This document shows positions 1 to 5,459 of a stretch of DNA of 6,519 nucleotides, piece after piece. Both the position numbers and the translations under genes were made by a program. Source of the DNA: an uncultured Eubacteriales bacterium (GTDB lineage Bacteria > Bacillota > Clostridia > Lachnospirales > Anaerotignaceae); the NCBI GenBank assembly GCA_959604475.1, contig CAUHBX010000055.1:1-6519 (forward strand), written 5' to 3'. The notes beneath the pieces are model-generated. The model ran no database searches, was not told the origin of the DNA, and worked only from the letters and a program-made list of their open reading frames with translations. Within the stretch, counting starts at the first letter, position 1, and each line of letters opens with the position of its first letter.

Positions 1-614
1 AGCTGGCAGATAAGCATAACGTAATTGTTGTCAGCGATGAGATTTTTGCCGAGCATTCCTACGGAGGCAGGGTAACGCCATATTCCGAGGTCGGCGCCGG
101 CCACTGCATTGTCACAACATCCCTTGGAAAGGCCTTCAATTTTACAGGCTCCAGCCACGCCAATGCGGTAATACCTGATGAAAAAATCAGGGAGGCATAC
201 ATAAAACAAAGGAACGCAGACCATTTCGGAAGCATAGACCCATTTATATATACAGCCCTTACGGCGGCCTACTGCAAGGATGGGAAGGAATGGATAGAGG
301 CTCTGCTGGAATATTCCGCAGAGAACGAAAGGATAATAAAGGAGTTTTTTGCTGAGCATTTCCCTGAGGTTACCATATGCAGGCACCGTGCAGGAACACT
401 GCTTTGGATAGATTTAAACAGTTTTGGTATGTCCGAGGAGGAACTCCAAGGCTTCCTTAAAGACGAGGCGCTTATACTGGCCGATACGGGAAGCATTTAC
501 GGACATGGCGGCAGCTGCTTTATAAGGATGGAAATAGGTACGCCAAGAGGCATATTAGTTAAGGCTCTTGAAAGGCTTTTGACAGCAGCAAAAAAGAGAG
601 GCTTGGCAATCTAA
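1..614 (+). CDS. MalY/PatB-type PLP-dependent C-S lyase/aminotransferase, C-terminal part (5' end outside window)
   Basis: About 203 C-terminal codons of a fold-type I PLP enzyme are visible, reading in frame from base 3 to a TAA stop; the start lies before the window. It opens with VVSDEI, whose aspartate is the expected partner of the PLP ring nitrogen. SLGKAFNFTG follows, and its lysine (codon 129-131) is the expected Schiff-base residue. Near the end is FIRMEIGTPR, whose arginine (codon 525-527) matches the residue that binds the substrate carboxylate. The TSLGKAFN..G.SHAN..IP pattern is typical of the MalY/PatB subgroup (cystathionine beta-lyase or cysteine-S-conjugate beta-lyase, giving thiol, pyruvate and ammonia) rather than general aspartate aminotransferases. 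It is a cytoplasmic enzyme. Only 28 bases with no terminator separate it from the binding-protein gene, so the two are probably cotranscribed. Family confidence is high. The exact substrate is inferred, and a true transaminase cannot be excluded. Confidence 0.85.
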   Translation, partial: LADKHNVIVVSDEIFAEHSYGGRVTPYSEVGAGHCIVTTSLGKAFNFTGSSHANAVIPDEKIREAYIKQRNADHFGSIDPFIYTALTAAYCKDGKEWIEALLEYSAENERIIKEFFAEHFPEVTICRHRAGTLLWIDLNSFGMSEEELQGFLKDEALILADTGSIYGHGGSCFIRMEIGTPRGILVKALERLLTAAKKRGLAI

Positions 615-642
615 TATATTTAAAATTTAGGAGGAAGAATTT

Positions 643-1485
643 ATGAAGAAATTTACAAAACTTTTAGTAAGCGGGCTTTGCCTTACAACACTGGCACTTG
701 CAGGCTGCTCATCATCAGGCAGCACAGGAAACGAGAATAAGGAAAACACAGAGAACACTGAGACAGGCGGCGAAGCCGAGGTTATCAAGATAGGAGCTAT
801 GGCGACACAGAAGCCCTTTATCTTCACAGACGAGGATGACAATATCATCGGCTTTGACATTGATATGATGAACGCAATTGACGAGAGGCTTGAGGATTAT
901 ACTTTCGAGTATCAGGACCTTCAGTTCTCGGCACTTTTCGTATCTCTTCAGACGGGCGATGTTGACATGCTTACGGGAGGAATTGCAAGAACACCTGAAA
1001 GAGAAGCAGAATATATTGTCCCCTCAATCAATTCAGGCTCCGAGGACAGCAGCCTTGTAGTGCCCGAGGCCGATACGGAGACACACAATTTTGAGCAGAT
1101 GGGCGGAAAAAGCATACCTATGGACCCCAGCCGCTTTGAATACGGCGAAATGGCGGCATGGAACGAGGCACATCCCGACCAGGCTATGGAAATAATAGAA
1201 ATGTCAGACGTAACACAGGCAGAGTCAATGAAAATGGTAGCCGACGGACGCGCTGACGCGGCCCTTGTTTACCGTACATCATTCGATGAAATTCAGAATG
1301 AGCTTAACCTTCCTGTACGTATGGATGATGAAGTAGCTACAAGACAGTACTTCTGCCAGCTTATAAACAACGACAGGACAGAATTCGCAGCGGCTTATGA
1401 AGAGGCCCTCCAGTCTGTTATAGACGACGGAACATTATCAGAATTATCAATCAAATGGTTAGGATACGACATGTTCGCAGAATAA
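643..1485 (+). CDS. Amino acid ABC transporter substrate-binding lipoprotein (SBP_bac_3 family)
   Basis: This 280-residue extracellular solute receptor delivers an amino acid to the permease pair encoded next. Residues 1-22 form a lipoprotein signal peptide: basic MKKFTK, a hydrophobic core, then lipobox LAGC with Cys22 as the lipidated residue. An Asn/Glu/Thr-rich tether (about 23-46) follows. The fold begins at IKIGAMATQKPF and carries the family signatures GFDIDMM (70-76), LQTGDVDML and TPER (117-120), whose Arg120 normally binds the ligand carboxylate. It ends with the DGTLSELSIKWLG motif. The stretch at 171-212 (N..HPD..., then GRADA) recalls Bacillus TcyJ/TcyK cystine receptors, as judged from memory rather than by alignment. 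The aspartate that usually follows DAxxx to bind the amino group appears to be Tyr210. The start is supported by AGGAGG at 629-634, eight bases upstream. The family is certain, the ligand is not. Confidence 0.93.
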   Translation: MKKFTKLLVSGLCLTTLALAGCSSSGSTGNENKENTENTETGGEAEVIKIGAMATQKPFIFTDEDDNIIGFDIDMMNAIDERLEDYTFEYQDLQFSALFVSLQTGDVDMLTGGIARTPEREAEYIVPSINSGSEDSSLVVPEADTETHNFEQMGGKSIPMDPSRFEYGEMAAWNEAHPDQAMEIIEMSDVTQAESMKMVADGRADAALVYRTSFDEIQNELNLPVRMDDEVATRQYFCQLINNDRTEFAAAYEEALQSVIDDGTLSELSIKWLGYDMFAE

Positions 1486-1508
1486 GCATGTTGAATTAAG
1501 GAGTTATT

Positions 1509-2225
1509 ATGGAACGTTACTTTAGCTTTTCATATTTTATAGAGGCTATACCTAAAATAGCGTCGGCACTGCCGGAGACTTTGCTGGTGGTATTCTTCGC
1601 CCTGCTGGCTGGGCTGGTTCTGGGCTTTATATTCGCCGCAATGAGGATAAAGGGCGGCCCGGTTGTAAGCCGTATAGCCGCCGCCTATATTTCCTTTATG
1701 AGGGGCGCGCCGCTTATAGTTATCATGTTTCTGGTGTACTTCGGCGTGCCGCAGGCAATGGGCGGTATGGGCTTTGATACAAGCAGCTATCCAAGGTTTC
1801 CCCTTGTAGTGGCGGGGTTTGCGCTGAACGTGTCGGGCTACCTTGCCGAAAATATGAGAAGTGCGTTCCTCGCAGTTGACTACGGCCAGTTTGAGGCCTG
1901 CGACAGCATAGGCATGACAAGGCTGCAGGCCTGCATACATATTATATTTCCGCAGGCGCTTACAATCGCGCTTCCCAACCTTGGAAATACGCTTATAATG
2001 CTTATAAAGGACACATCTCTGGCCTTTTCTCTGGGAGTTACCGACCTGATGGGAAAGACAGTGCTTATTAACGCCAGAAACTACAGTGCAAGGCAGGCGG
2101 AGCTTTATATTGCGGTCGGCCTCATTTACTGGTTAATATGCCTAATATGTGAAAAGCTTATAAGCATCATTGAAAAGCGCGGAGATAAGAGCAGAAGAAG
2201 AGACGCGGAGGTGGCTGTCAAATGA
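1509..2225 (+). CDS. Polar amino acid ABC transporter permease, first subunit (TcyL-like)
   Basis: This 238-residue integral membrane protein belongs to the HisM/GlnP permease family and forms half of the channel. Hydrophobic segments lie at about 20-45, 60-80, 97-112, 142-176 and 198-217. The family signature RGAPLIVIMFLVYFGVP is at 65-81. The cytoplasmic EAA loop that docks on the ATPase is at about 126-150 (GQFEACDSIGMT, then PQAL). KDTSLAFSLGVTDLMG at 167-182 is also typical. The length is close to that of Bacillus TcyL, and having two distinct permeases matches cystine-type importers, so I infer TcyL-like. The start is supported by AAGGAG at 1498-1503, five bases before the ATG, and lies 23 bases after the binding-protein stop. 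Its stop overlaps the next start as ATGA. Confidence 0.92.
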   Translation: MERYFSFSYFIEAIPKIASALPETLLVVFFALLAGLVLGFIFAAMRIKGGPVVSRIAAAYISFMRGAPLIVIMFLVYFGVPQAMGGMGFDTSSYPRFPLVVAGFALNVSGYLAENMRSAFLAVDYGQFEACDSIGMTRLQACIHIIFPQALTIALPNLGNTLIMLIKDTSLAFSLGVTDLMGKTVLINARNYSARQAELYIAVGLIYWLICLICEKLISIIEKRGDKSRRRDAEVAVK

Positions 2226-2926
2226 CGCTTAATATAGAGTTTATGATGGAAACCATACCGCTGGTTTTAAAGGCCCTGCCCCTTACGGCGTTTATATCCG
2301 TCGCCTCAATGGCAATAGGAGGGCTTCTTGGACTTTTAATAGGGCTTATAAGATATTACAGGGTGCCTGTTTTAAACCAGATTTTTAAATTATACGTATC
2401 CCTTGTAAGGGGATTTCCGCTTGTTATACAGCTTTACATTGCTTATTTCTGTATTCCGTATTATGTAAACATGTACAGCATGTCAATAGGCGGGGTAAGT
2501 ATTATAAAAAACATACCCCCGCTGTTTTATGCTATTTTGGCCTTTTCGATAAACACGTCGGCTTATGTTTCGGAAACCTTCCGCTCCTCGCTGGAGGCAA
2601 TAGAGCCGGGGCAGCATGAGGCCTGCAAATCAATCGGTATGACAGAGGCGCAGTCCATGTTTAAAATACTTATACCGCAGGCGCTGGCAACGGCAACGCC
2701 GAACCTTGTTAACCTATTTGTCGGAAATATAAAGGGCAGCACCCTTGCCTATATGATTTCCGTGCATGAAATGATGGGGGTGGCAGTGGCACAGGCCAAT
2801 AAGGCGTACAGGTATATTGAGGTATACATAATTACAGCCGTTATTTACTGGGCGCTGTGCTTTATACTGGAGCAGTGCCTGAAAAAGGTAGAAATAAGAC
2901 AAAACAGGTATAAAGTGAGGACATGA
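2222..2926 (+). CDS. Polar amino acid ABC transporter permease, second subunit (TcyM-like)
   Basis: This 234-residue permease is homologous in outline to the preceding one but clearly diverged, so the channel is probably a heterodimer. Hydrophobic segments lie at about 20-44, 58-80, 98-115, 150-180 and 200-216. The signature [17 protein letters not shown] spans 63-79. The EAA loop is at about 130-154 ([15 protein letters not shown], then IPQAL). [15 protein letters not shown] at 172-186 replaces the TSLA...TDLMG stretch of the partner. The start overlaps the upstream stop as ATGA and is preceded by a good GGAGGTG site at 2207-2213, eight bases away inside the upstream gene. This fits translational coupling, which would give equal subunit amounts. 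The length matches Bacillus TcyM. The family is secure and the substrate is inferred from context. Confidence 0.92.
   Translation: MTLNIEFMMETIPLVLKALPLTAFISVASMAIGGLLGLLIGLIRYYRVPVLNQIFKLYVSLVRGFPLVIQLYIAYFCIPYYVNMYSMSIGGVSIIKNIPPLFYAILAFSINTSAYVSETFRSSLEAIEPGQHEACKSIGMTEAQSMFKILIPQALATATPNLVNLFVGNIKGSTLAYMISVHEMMGVAVAQANKAYRYIEVYIITAVIYWALCFILEQCLKKVEIRQNRYKVRT
2915..2920 (+). promoter_or_regulatory. Weak ribosome binding site bearing on the ATPase start choice
   Basis: GTGAGG offers a short GAGG match to the ribosomal anti-Shine-Dalgarno sequence. It sits 2 bases before the ATG at 2923 and 8 bases before the in-frame ATG at 2929. Normal spacing favours the second ATG. The first could still be used by ribosomes ending the upstream permease at the ATGA overlap. 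The evidence is positional only. Confidence 0.4.
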
Positions 2927-3672
2927 GTATGATACGTCTTGAGAATGTGCATAAAAAATTTAATGATTTGGAAGTCCTTAAGGGGATTGACCTTGAGGTT
3001 GGAGAGGGCGAGGTAGTTACCGTGCTTGGCTCCAGCGGCTCGGGAAAGACGACAATGCTCAGATGCATTAACTTCCTTGAAAAGGCCGATAGGGGTACCC
3101 TTGAGATAGACGGCAGGACTATTGATATGCCCAAGGCCGCCAAAAAGGATATACTTGACGTAAGAAGGCAGACTGCTATGGTATTTCAGCACTATAACCT
3201 GTTTGCCAATAAAACGGTGCTGGATAACGTAACGCAGGGGCTTATTACGGTACAGAAGATACCTGCCGCCGAGGCCAAACAGAAGGGCGAGTATTATCTT
3301 GAAAAGGTAGGGCTTGCGGACAAAAGAAACAGCTATCCGATACAGCTGTCCGGCGGACAGCAGCAGAGGGTTGGAATAGCCAGGGCACTGGCGCTGAACC
3401 CCAAGGTTATACTAATGGACGAGCCAACGTCGGCCCTCGACCCGGAGCTTGTGGGAGAGGTGCTTTCCGTAATACGGAAGGTGGCCGAAGAAAAAAGGAC
3501 TATGATTGTAGTTACGCATGAGATGGCCTTTGCCAGAGAGGTTTCAGATAAGGTTGTGTTTATGGACAGCGGAGTAATTGTCGAAAGCGGAGCGCCTGAG
3601 GATATTTTTACAAATCCCAAGGCTGAGAGAACAAGACAGTTCCTGCAGAGATACCTGGGAGGGATAGAATGA
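2923..3672 (+). CDS. Polar amino acid ABC transporter ATP-binding protein (TcyN-like)
   Basis: This 249-residue cytoplasmic ATPase powers the importer and is complete, with every catalytic motif. These are Walker A GSSGSGKT (36-43, Lys42), Q-loop Gln89 in [12 protein letters not shown] signature LSGGQQQR (142-149), Walker B VILMDEP (162-168) with catalytic Glu167, the D-loop SALD, and switch His199 in VVTHEM. The pattern [18 protein letters not shown] is typical of the polar amino acid group (GlnQ/HisP/TcyN). It overlaps the preceding permease as ATGA. A second in-frame ATG lies at 2929. The only nearby Shine-Dalgarno-like bases, GTGAGG at 2915-2920, are 2 bases from the first ATG but 8 from the second, so translation may begin at 2929, giving 247 residues. 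Both starts are compatible with the family. It likely pairs with both upstream permeases. Confidence 0.95.
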   Translation: MSMIRLENVHKKFNDLEVLKGIDLEVGEGEVVTVLGSSGSGKTTMLRCINFLEKADRGTLEIDGRTIDMPKAAKKDILDVRRQTAMVFQHYNLFANKTVLDNVTQGLITVQKIPAAEAKQKGEYYLEKVGLADKRNSYPIQLSGGQQQRVGIARALALNPKVILMDEPTSALDPELVGEVLSVIRKVAEEKRTMIVVTHEMAFAREVSDKVVFMDSGVIVESGAPEDIFTNPKAERTRQFLQRYLGGIE

Positions 3673-4607
3673 GAATCATAGAAAAGGCTGAGGTCTTTGA
3701 AAAGCTTACGATGGAAAAATGCATAGAGGTTATGCGCAGCGCCTTTATTAAGCTTGAAAGCGGAAAATGCGTACAGCCCCCCAGAACCATACACGCCCTT
3801 GACGGCGTTAACATGTTTGGCTTTATGCCGGCCTATCTTGGAAAGGGTGATTATTTTGGAGCTAAGGTTATAAACGCCTGCTCGGCCAACGCCGGCACAA
3901 AATACCCTTCACATGTGGGATATGTAATAATATTTGAGGCCGAGCACGGAACAGTGGCCGGAATGGTAGAGGCCGGGAGTATAACGCAGATAAGGACAGG
4001 CGCGGTAAGCGCGGTGGCCACAGACCTGCTTGCAAGGGCGGACGCTGATAAGCTGGCCATTATCGGGGCCGGGGCACAGGGACGTTCGCACCTTGAGGCG
4101 TGCATGTGCGTGAGGGATATAAAAGAAGTGAGCGTTTACGATATATCGGACGAGGCGGCCCAAAGATACGCCGCTGAGATGGCGGATAAATTTGGTATTT
4201 CGGTTAAAGTGACGGACAGTGTTCAGGAGGCCGTAAAGGACGCGGATATCATATGTACCGTTACCCCAAGCAGGGAGCCGTACCTTAAGCCCGAGTGGAT
4301 AAAGGAAGGCGCGCATATTAACGCGGTCGGCACATTTACGCCGACGACAAGGGAGGTTACTTCACAGCTTGTTAAAGCCTCCAGGCTATACTCGGATTAT
4401 ACCGATGCCATGAAAAAGGAAAGCGGGGAGTATCTTATACCTTTGTCGGAGGGGCTTATTAACGAAAGCCATATAAAGGGCTCCATAGGGGAGCTTCTTC
4501 TTGGAAAGGCTGAAGGACGCACAAACGACAAGGAAATAACGCTTTTTGCCGCCCTTGGCCTTGCGGTTGAGGACGTTGCGGCAGCGGCGTATGTACTCAA
4601 TTCATGA
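3669..4607 (+). CDS. Ornithine cyclodeaminase/mu-crystallin family NAD(P)-dependent enzyme (probable imine/ketimine reductase-type)
   Basis: This 312-residue cytoplasmic enzyme has the normal length for the family. Conserved landmarks are Lys66 in FGAKVIN, Arg109 in [12 protein letters not shown] (family lysine and arginine that contact substrate carboxylate), the dinucleotide-binding glycine motif [14 protein letters not shown] (131-144), and INAVG at 217-221. In ornithine cyclodeaminase the motif after INAVG contains a catalytic aspartate (GGDCPGKTE in the Pseudomonas enzyme, recalled from memory). Here the stretch is TFTPTTRE, with Phe223 at that position. Related sequences of this type include pyrroline-2-carboxylate or ketimine reductases, so I infer an imine reductase or amino acid dehydrogenase rather than ornithine cyclization. 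It overlaps the ATPase gene as ATGA, with GGGAGGG at 3657-3663 five bases upstream, and is the last gene before the terminator. Its substrate is probably what the transporter brings in or a product of the upstream lyase. Confidence 0.9.
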   Translation: MRIIEKAEVFEKLTMEKCIEVMRSAFIKLESGKCVQPPRTIHALDGVNMFGFMPAYLGKGDYFGAKVINACSANAGTKYPSHVGYVIIFEAEHGTVAGMVEAGSITQIRTGAVSAVATDLLARADADKLAIIGAGAQGRSHLEACMCVRDIKEVSVYDISDEAAQRYAAEMADKFGISVKVTDSVQEAVKDADIICTVTPSREPYLKPEWIKEGAHINAVGTFTPTTREVTSQLVKASRLYSDYTDAMKKESGEYLIPLSEGLINESHIKGSIGELLLGKAEGRTNDKEITLFAALGLAVEDVAAAAYVLNS

Positions 4608-4616
4608 TAAACAGCG

Positions 4617-4642
4617 AAAAAGCCGGAAACTCCGGCTTTTTT
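4617..4642 (+). terminator. Intrinsic terminator ending the amino acid transport operon; likely bidirectional
   Basis: AGCCGGA (4621-4627) and TCCGGCT (4631-4637) pair perfectly around a three-base AAC loop. The stem is extended by AAAA on the left and followed by six Ts in total at 4637-4642. It lies 10 bases after the last stop codon of the operon. Read on the minus strand the same stem is followed by a run of Ts from 4620 down to 4617, so it could also stop transcripts of the convergent gene that ends at 4694. Confidence 0.9.
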
Positions 4643-4693
4643 CTTATGCTAAGTATGTTAAGGTTTCTTTAGACCTTTTTCCAATAAGCTTAA

Positions 4694-5257
4694 TTACTTC
4701 TTATATCCGCATTTTGGGCATACGCCGTTTTCATTCAGCGCTATACCGCAAAGAGGACAGCGGTCAATTACTTTTCTGGCCTCAAATTCCTCGGACGCTG
4801 CGTTTACGCCGCTGGTGAATGTAATTTTTGCAATGTTCAGCTTGTCCTTAAGCAGGTCGTAAACTATTTTAATCATACCCTCAACAGTCATGGTTTCCTT
4901 GGTGACTACCAGTCTGCAGTCAGGATAGGCGGCTGCAAGCTCGGTTTTAAAGGCCGGGCCCTTCATCTTATTGTTAGGCGCGCCATTACGGATTCCTTGT
5001 TCCTCGTAAACATTGAGGACTGCAGGCAGCAGAGGGTCGTCCTCCCTCAAAATCAGGGCATGGTCGAAGTTTTTAAGTACTTCCCAGGCGGTTTTCTGAA
5101 TTTCATTGCAGGGGAAAACCATGTTAACGCCGGGTTCAACAGAATCCTCAACCTCAATTGTAAGGATACCGGTATGTCCGTGAAGATACTGGGCTTCTCC
5201 CTTAAAGCCATAGAATCTGTGTGCGTATTGCAGGTCAAGCGTTGTAATACTTCTCAT
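4694..5257 (-). CDS. Divergent QueD/6-pyruvoyl-tetrahydropterin synthase homologue with C-terminal zinc ribbon
   Basis: This 187-residue protein is longer than classical QueD (about 120). The T-fold signature is visible: zinc-ligand His13 in YAHRF, His26 and His28 in LHGHTG, Asp65-His66 in FDHALIL (the family's catalytic Asp/His pair), and ETMTVEGM at 121-128 corresponding to the usual PTAEN stretch. Two expected residues are missing. The catalytic cysteine of the CxxxHGH motif is Ala22, and the late pterin-binding glutamate region reads TFTSGVNAAS. An extra segment of about 40 residues lies between the Asp-His pair and the PTAE-like motif. The C-terminus adds CPLCG...CPKCG (Cys167, 170, 180, 183), a rubredoxin-type zinc knuckle. 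Canonical QueD makes 6-carboxytetrahydropterin for queuosine. This version may do different pterin chemistry or act in a non-enzymatic role. The start is supported by AGGAGG at 5266-5271, eight bases upstream. It stands alone, with its own promoter. Confidence 0.85.
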   Translation of the reverse strand: MRSITTLDLQYAHRFYGFKGEAQYLHGHTGILTIEVEDSVEPGVNMVFPCNEIQKTAWEVLKNFDHALILREDDPLLPAVLNVYEEQGIRNGAPNNKMKGPAFKTELAAAYPDCRLVVTKETMTVEGMIKIVYDLLKDKLNIAKITFTSGVNAASEEFEARKVIDRCPLCGIALNENGVCPKCGYKK

Positions 5258-5260
5258 ATT

Positions 5261-5346
5261 GTCGTCCTCCTAATTTATATTTACGGGTTAATGCGCCCGC
5301 ATACGCAGGCTGTTTTCAGCCGTTGGGTTCCGTTAATCATCTTCTT
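5261..5346 (-). promoter_or_regulatory. Structured 5' leader of the QueD-like gene (hairpin plus possible H-type pseudoknot)
   Basis: The predicted leader is about 90 nt. It contains a perfect 5-bp hairpin, GGCTG-AAAA-CAGCC (5321-5308 on the minus strand). Directly after it UGCG (5307-5304) can pair with CGCA (5295-5292), while UGCGGG (5301-5296), in the loop, can pair with CCCGUA (5287-5282). Those two helices interlock as an H-type pseudoknot ending 10 bases before the ribosome binding site at 5271-5266. Compact pseudoknots in this position are common in small riboswitches. I do not recognise the sequence as preQ1-I, preQ1-II, THF or another class I can recall. The stems are short and could be chance. 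Confidence 0.4.
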
Positions 5347-5352
5347 ATTAAA

Positions 5353-5381
5353 AGAATATCATAAATGAAATATATTGTCAA
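5353..5381 (-). promoter_or_regulatory. Sigma-A-type promoter for the QueD-like gene
   Basis: On the minus strand a perfect -35 box TTGACA (5381-5376) is followed, after a 17-base AT-rich spacer, by TATTCT (5358-5353), which matches four of six positions of the -10 consensus. It lies about 96 bases upstream of the start codon, in an otherwise AT-rich gap after the hairpin that ends the GGDEF gene. The predicted transcript would begin near 5346. Confidence 0.7.
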
Positions 5382-5426
5382 TTAATTTTAGATATTAAAT
5401 AATAATATTTATCAATTAAATTAAAG

Positions 5427-5448
5427 ACAGCGGGAGTTCTCCCGCTGT
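5427..5448 (-). terminator. Terminator-like hairpin downstream of the GGDEF gene
   Basis: ACAGCGGGA (5427-5435) and TCCCGCTGT (5440-5448) form a perfect nine-base stem with a four-base loop. It sits 11 bases beyond the GGDEF stop codon. On the minus strand it is followed by CTTTAATTTAATT, which is T-rich but not an uninterrupted U-tract, so termination may be incomplete. A promoter for the next gene lies just beyond, so the two minus-strand genes are probably separate transcription units. Confidence 0.7.
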
Positions 5449-5459
5449 AAACACAAATA

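Noticed and set aside
614..643. AT-rich gap between the lyase and the receptor gene as a possible promoter
   Set aside because: It is only 28 bases, has no recognisable -35/-10 pair and contains the ribosome binding site. Cotranscription is simpler.
1530..1940. Long minus-strand open frame (136 codons) opposite the first permease
   Set aside because: It is a shadow of a clearly recognised permease gene. Its composition is rich in His, Arg, Gln and Cys, with no domain-like pattern and no ribosome binding site supporting it.
3333..3794. 153-codon minus-strand open frame crossing the ATPase/OCD-family junction
   Set aside because: It covers the ABC signature and Walker B coding region of the ATPase on the other strand. 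It is low-complexity and Ser/Thr-rich, typical of an antisense shadow.
4660..4680. A second hairpin, AAGGT...ACCTT followed by five Ts, on the plus strand after the operon terminator
   Set aside because: The stem is only five base pairs with an eight-base loop and lies downstream of a much stronger terminator, so I do not count it as a separate element.
5258..5350. Leader of the QueD-like gene as a known preQ1 or tetrahydrofolate riboswitch
   Set aside because: I compared it from memory with the preQ1-I, preQ1-II and THF consensus patterns and found no convincing match, so no named class is assigned.
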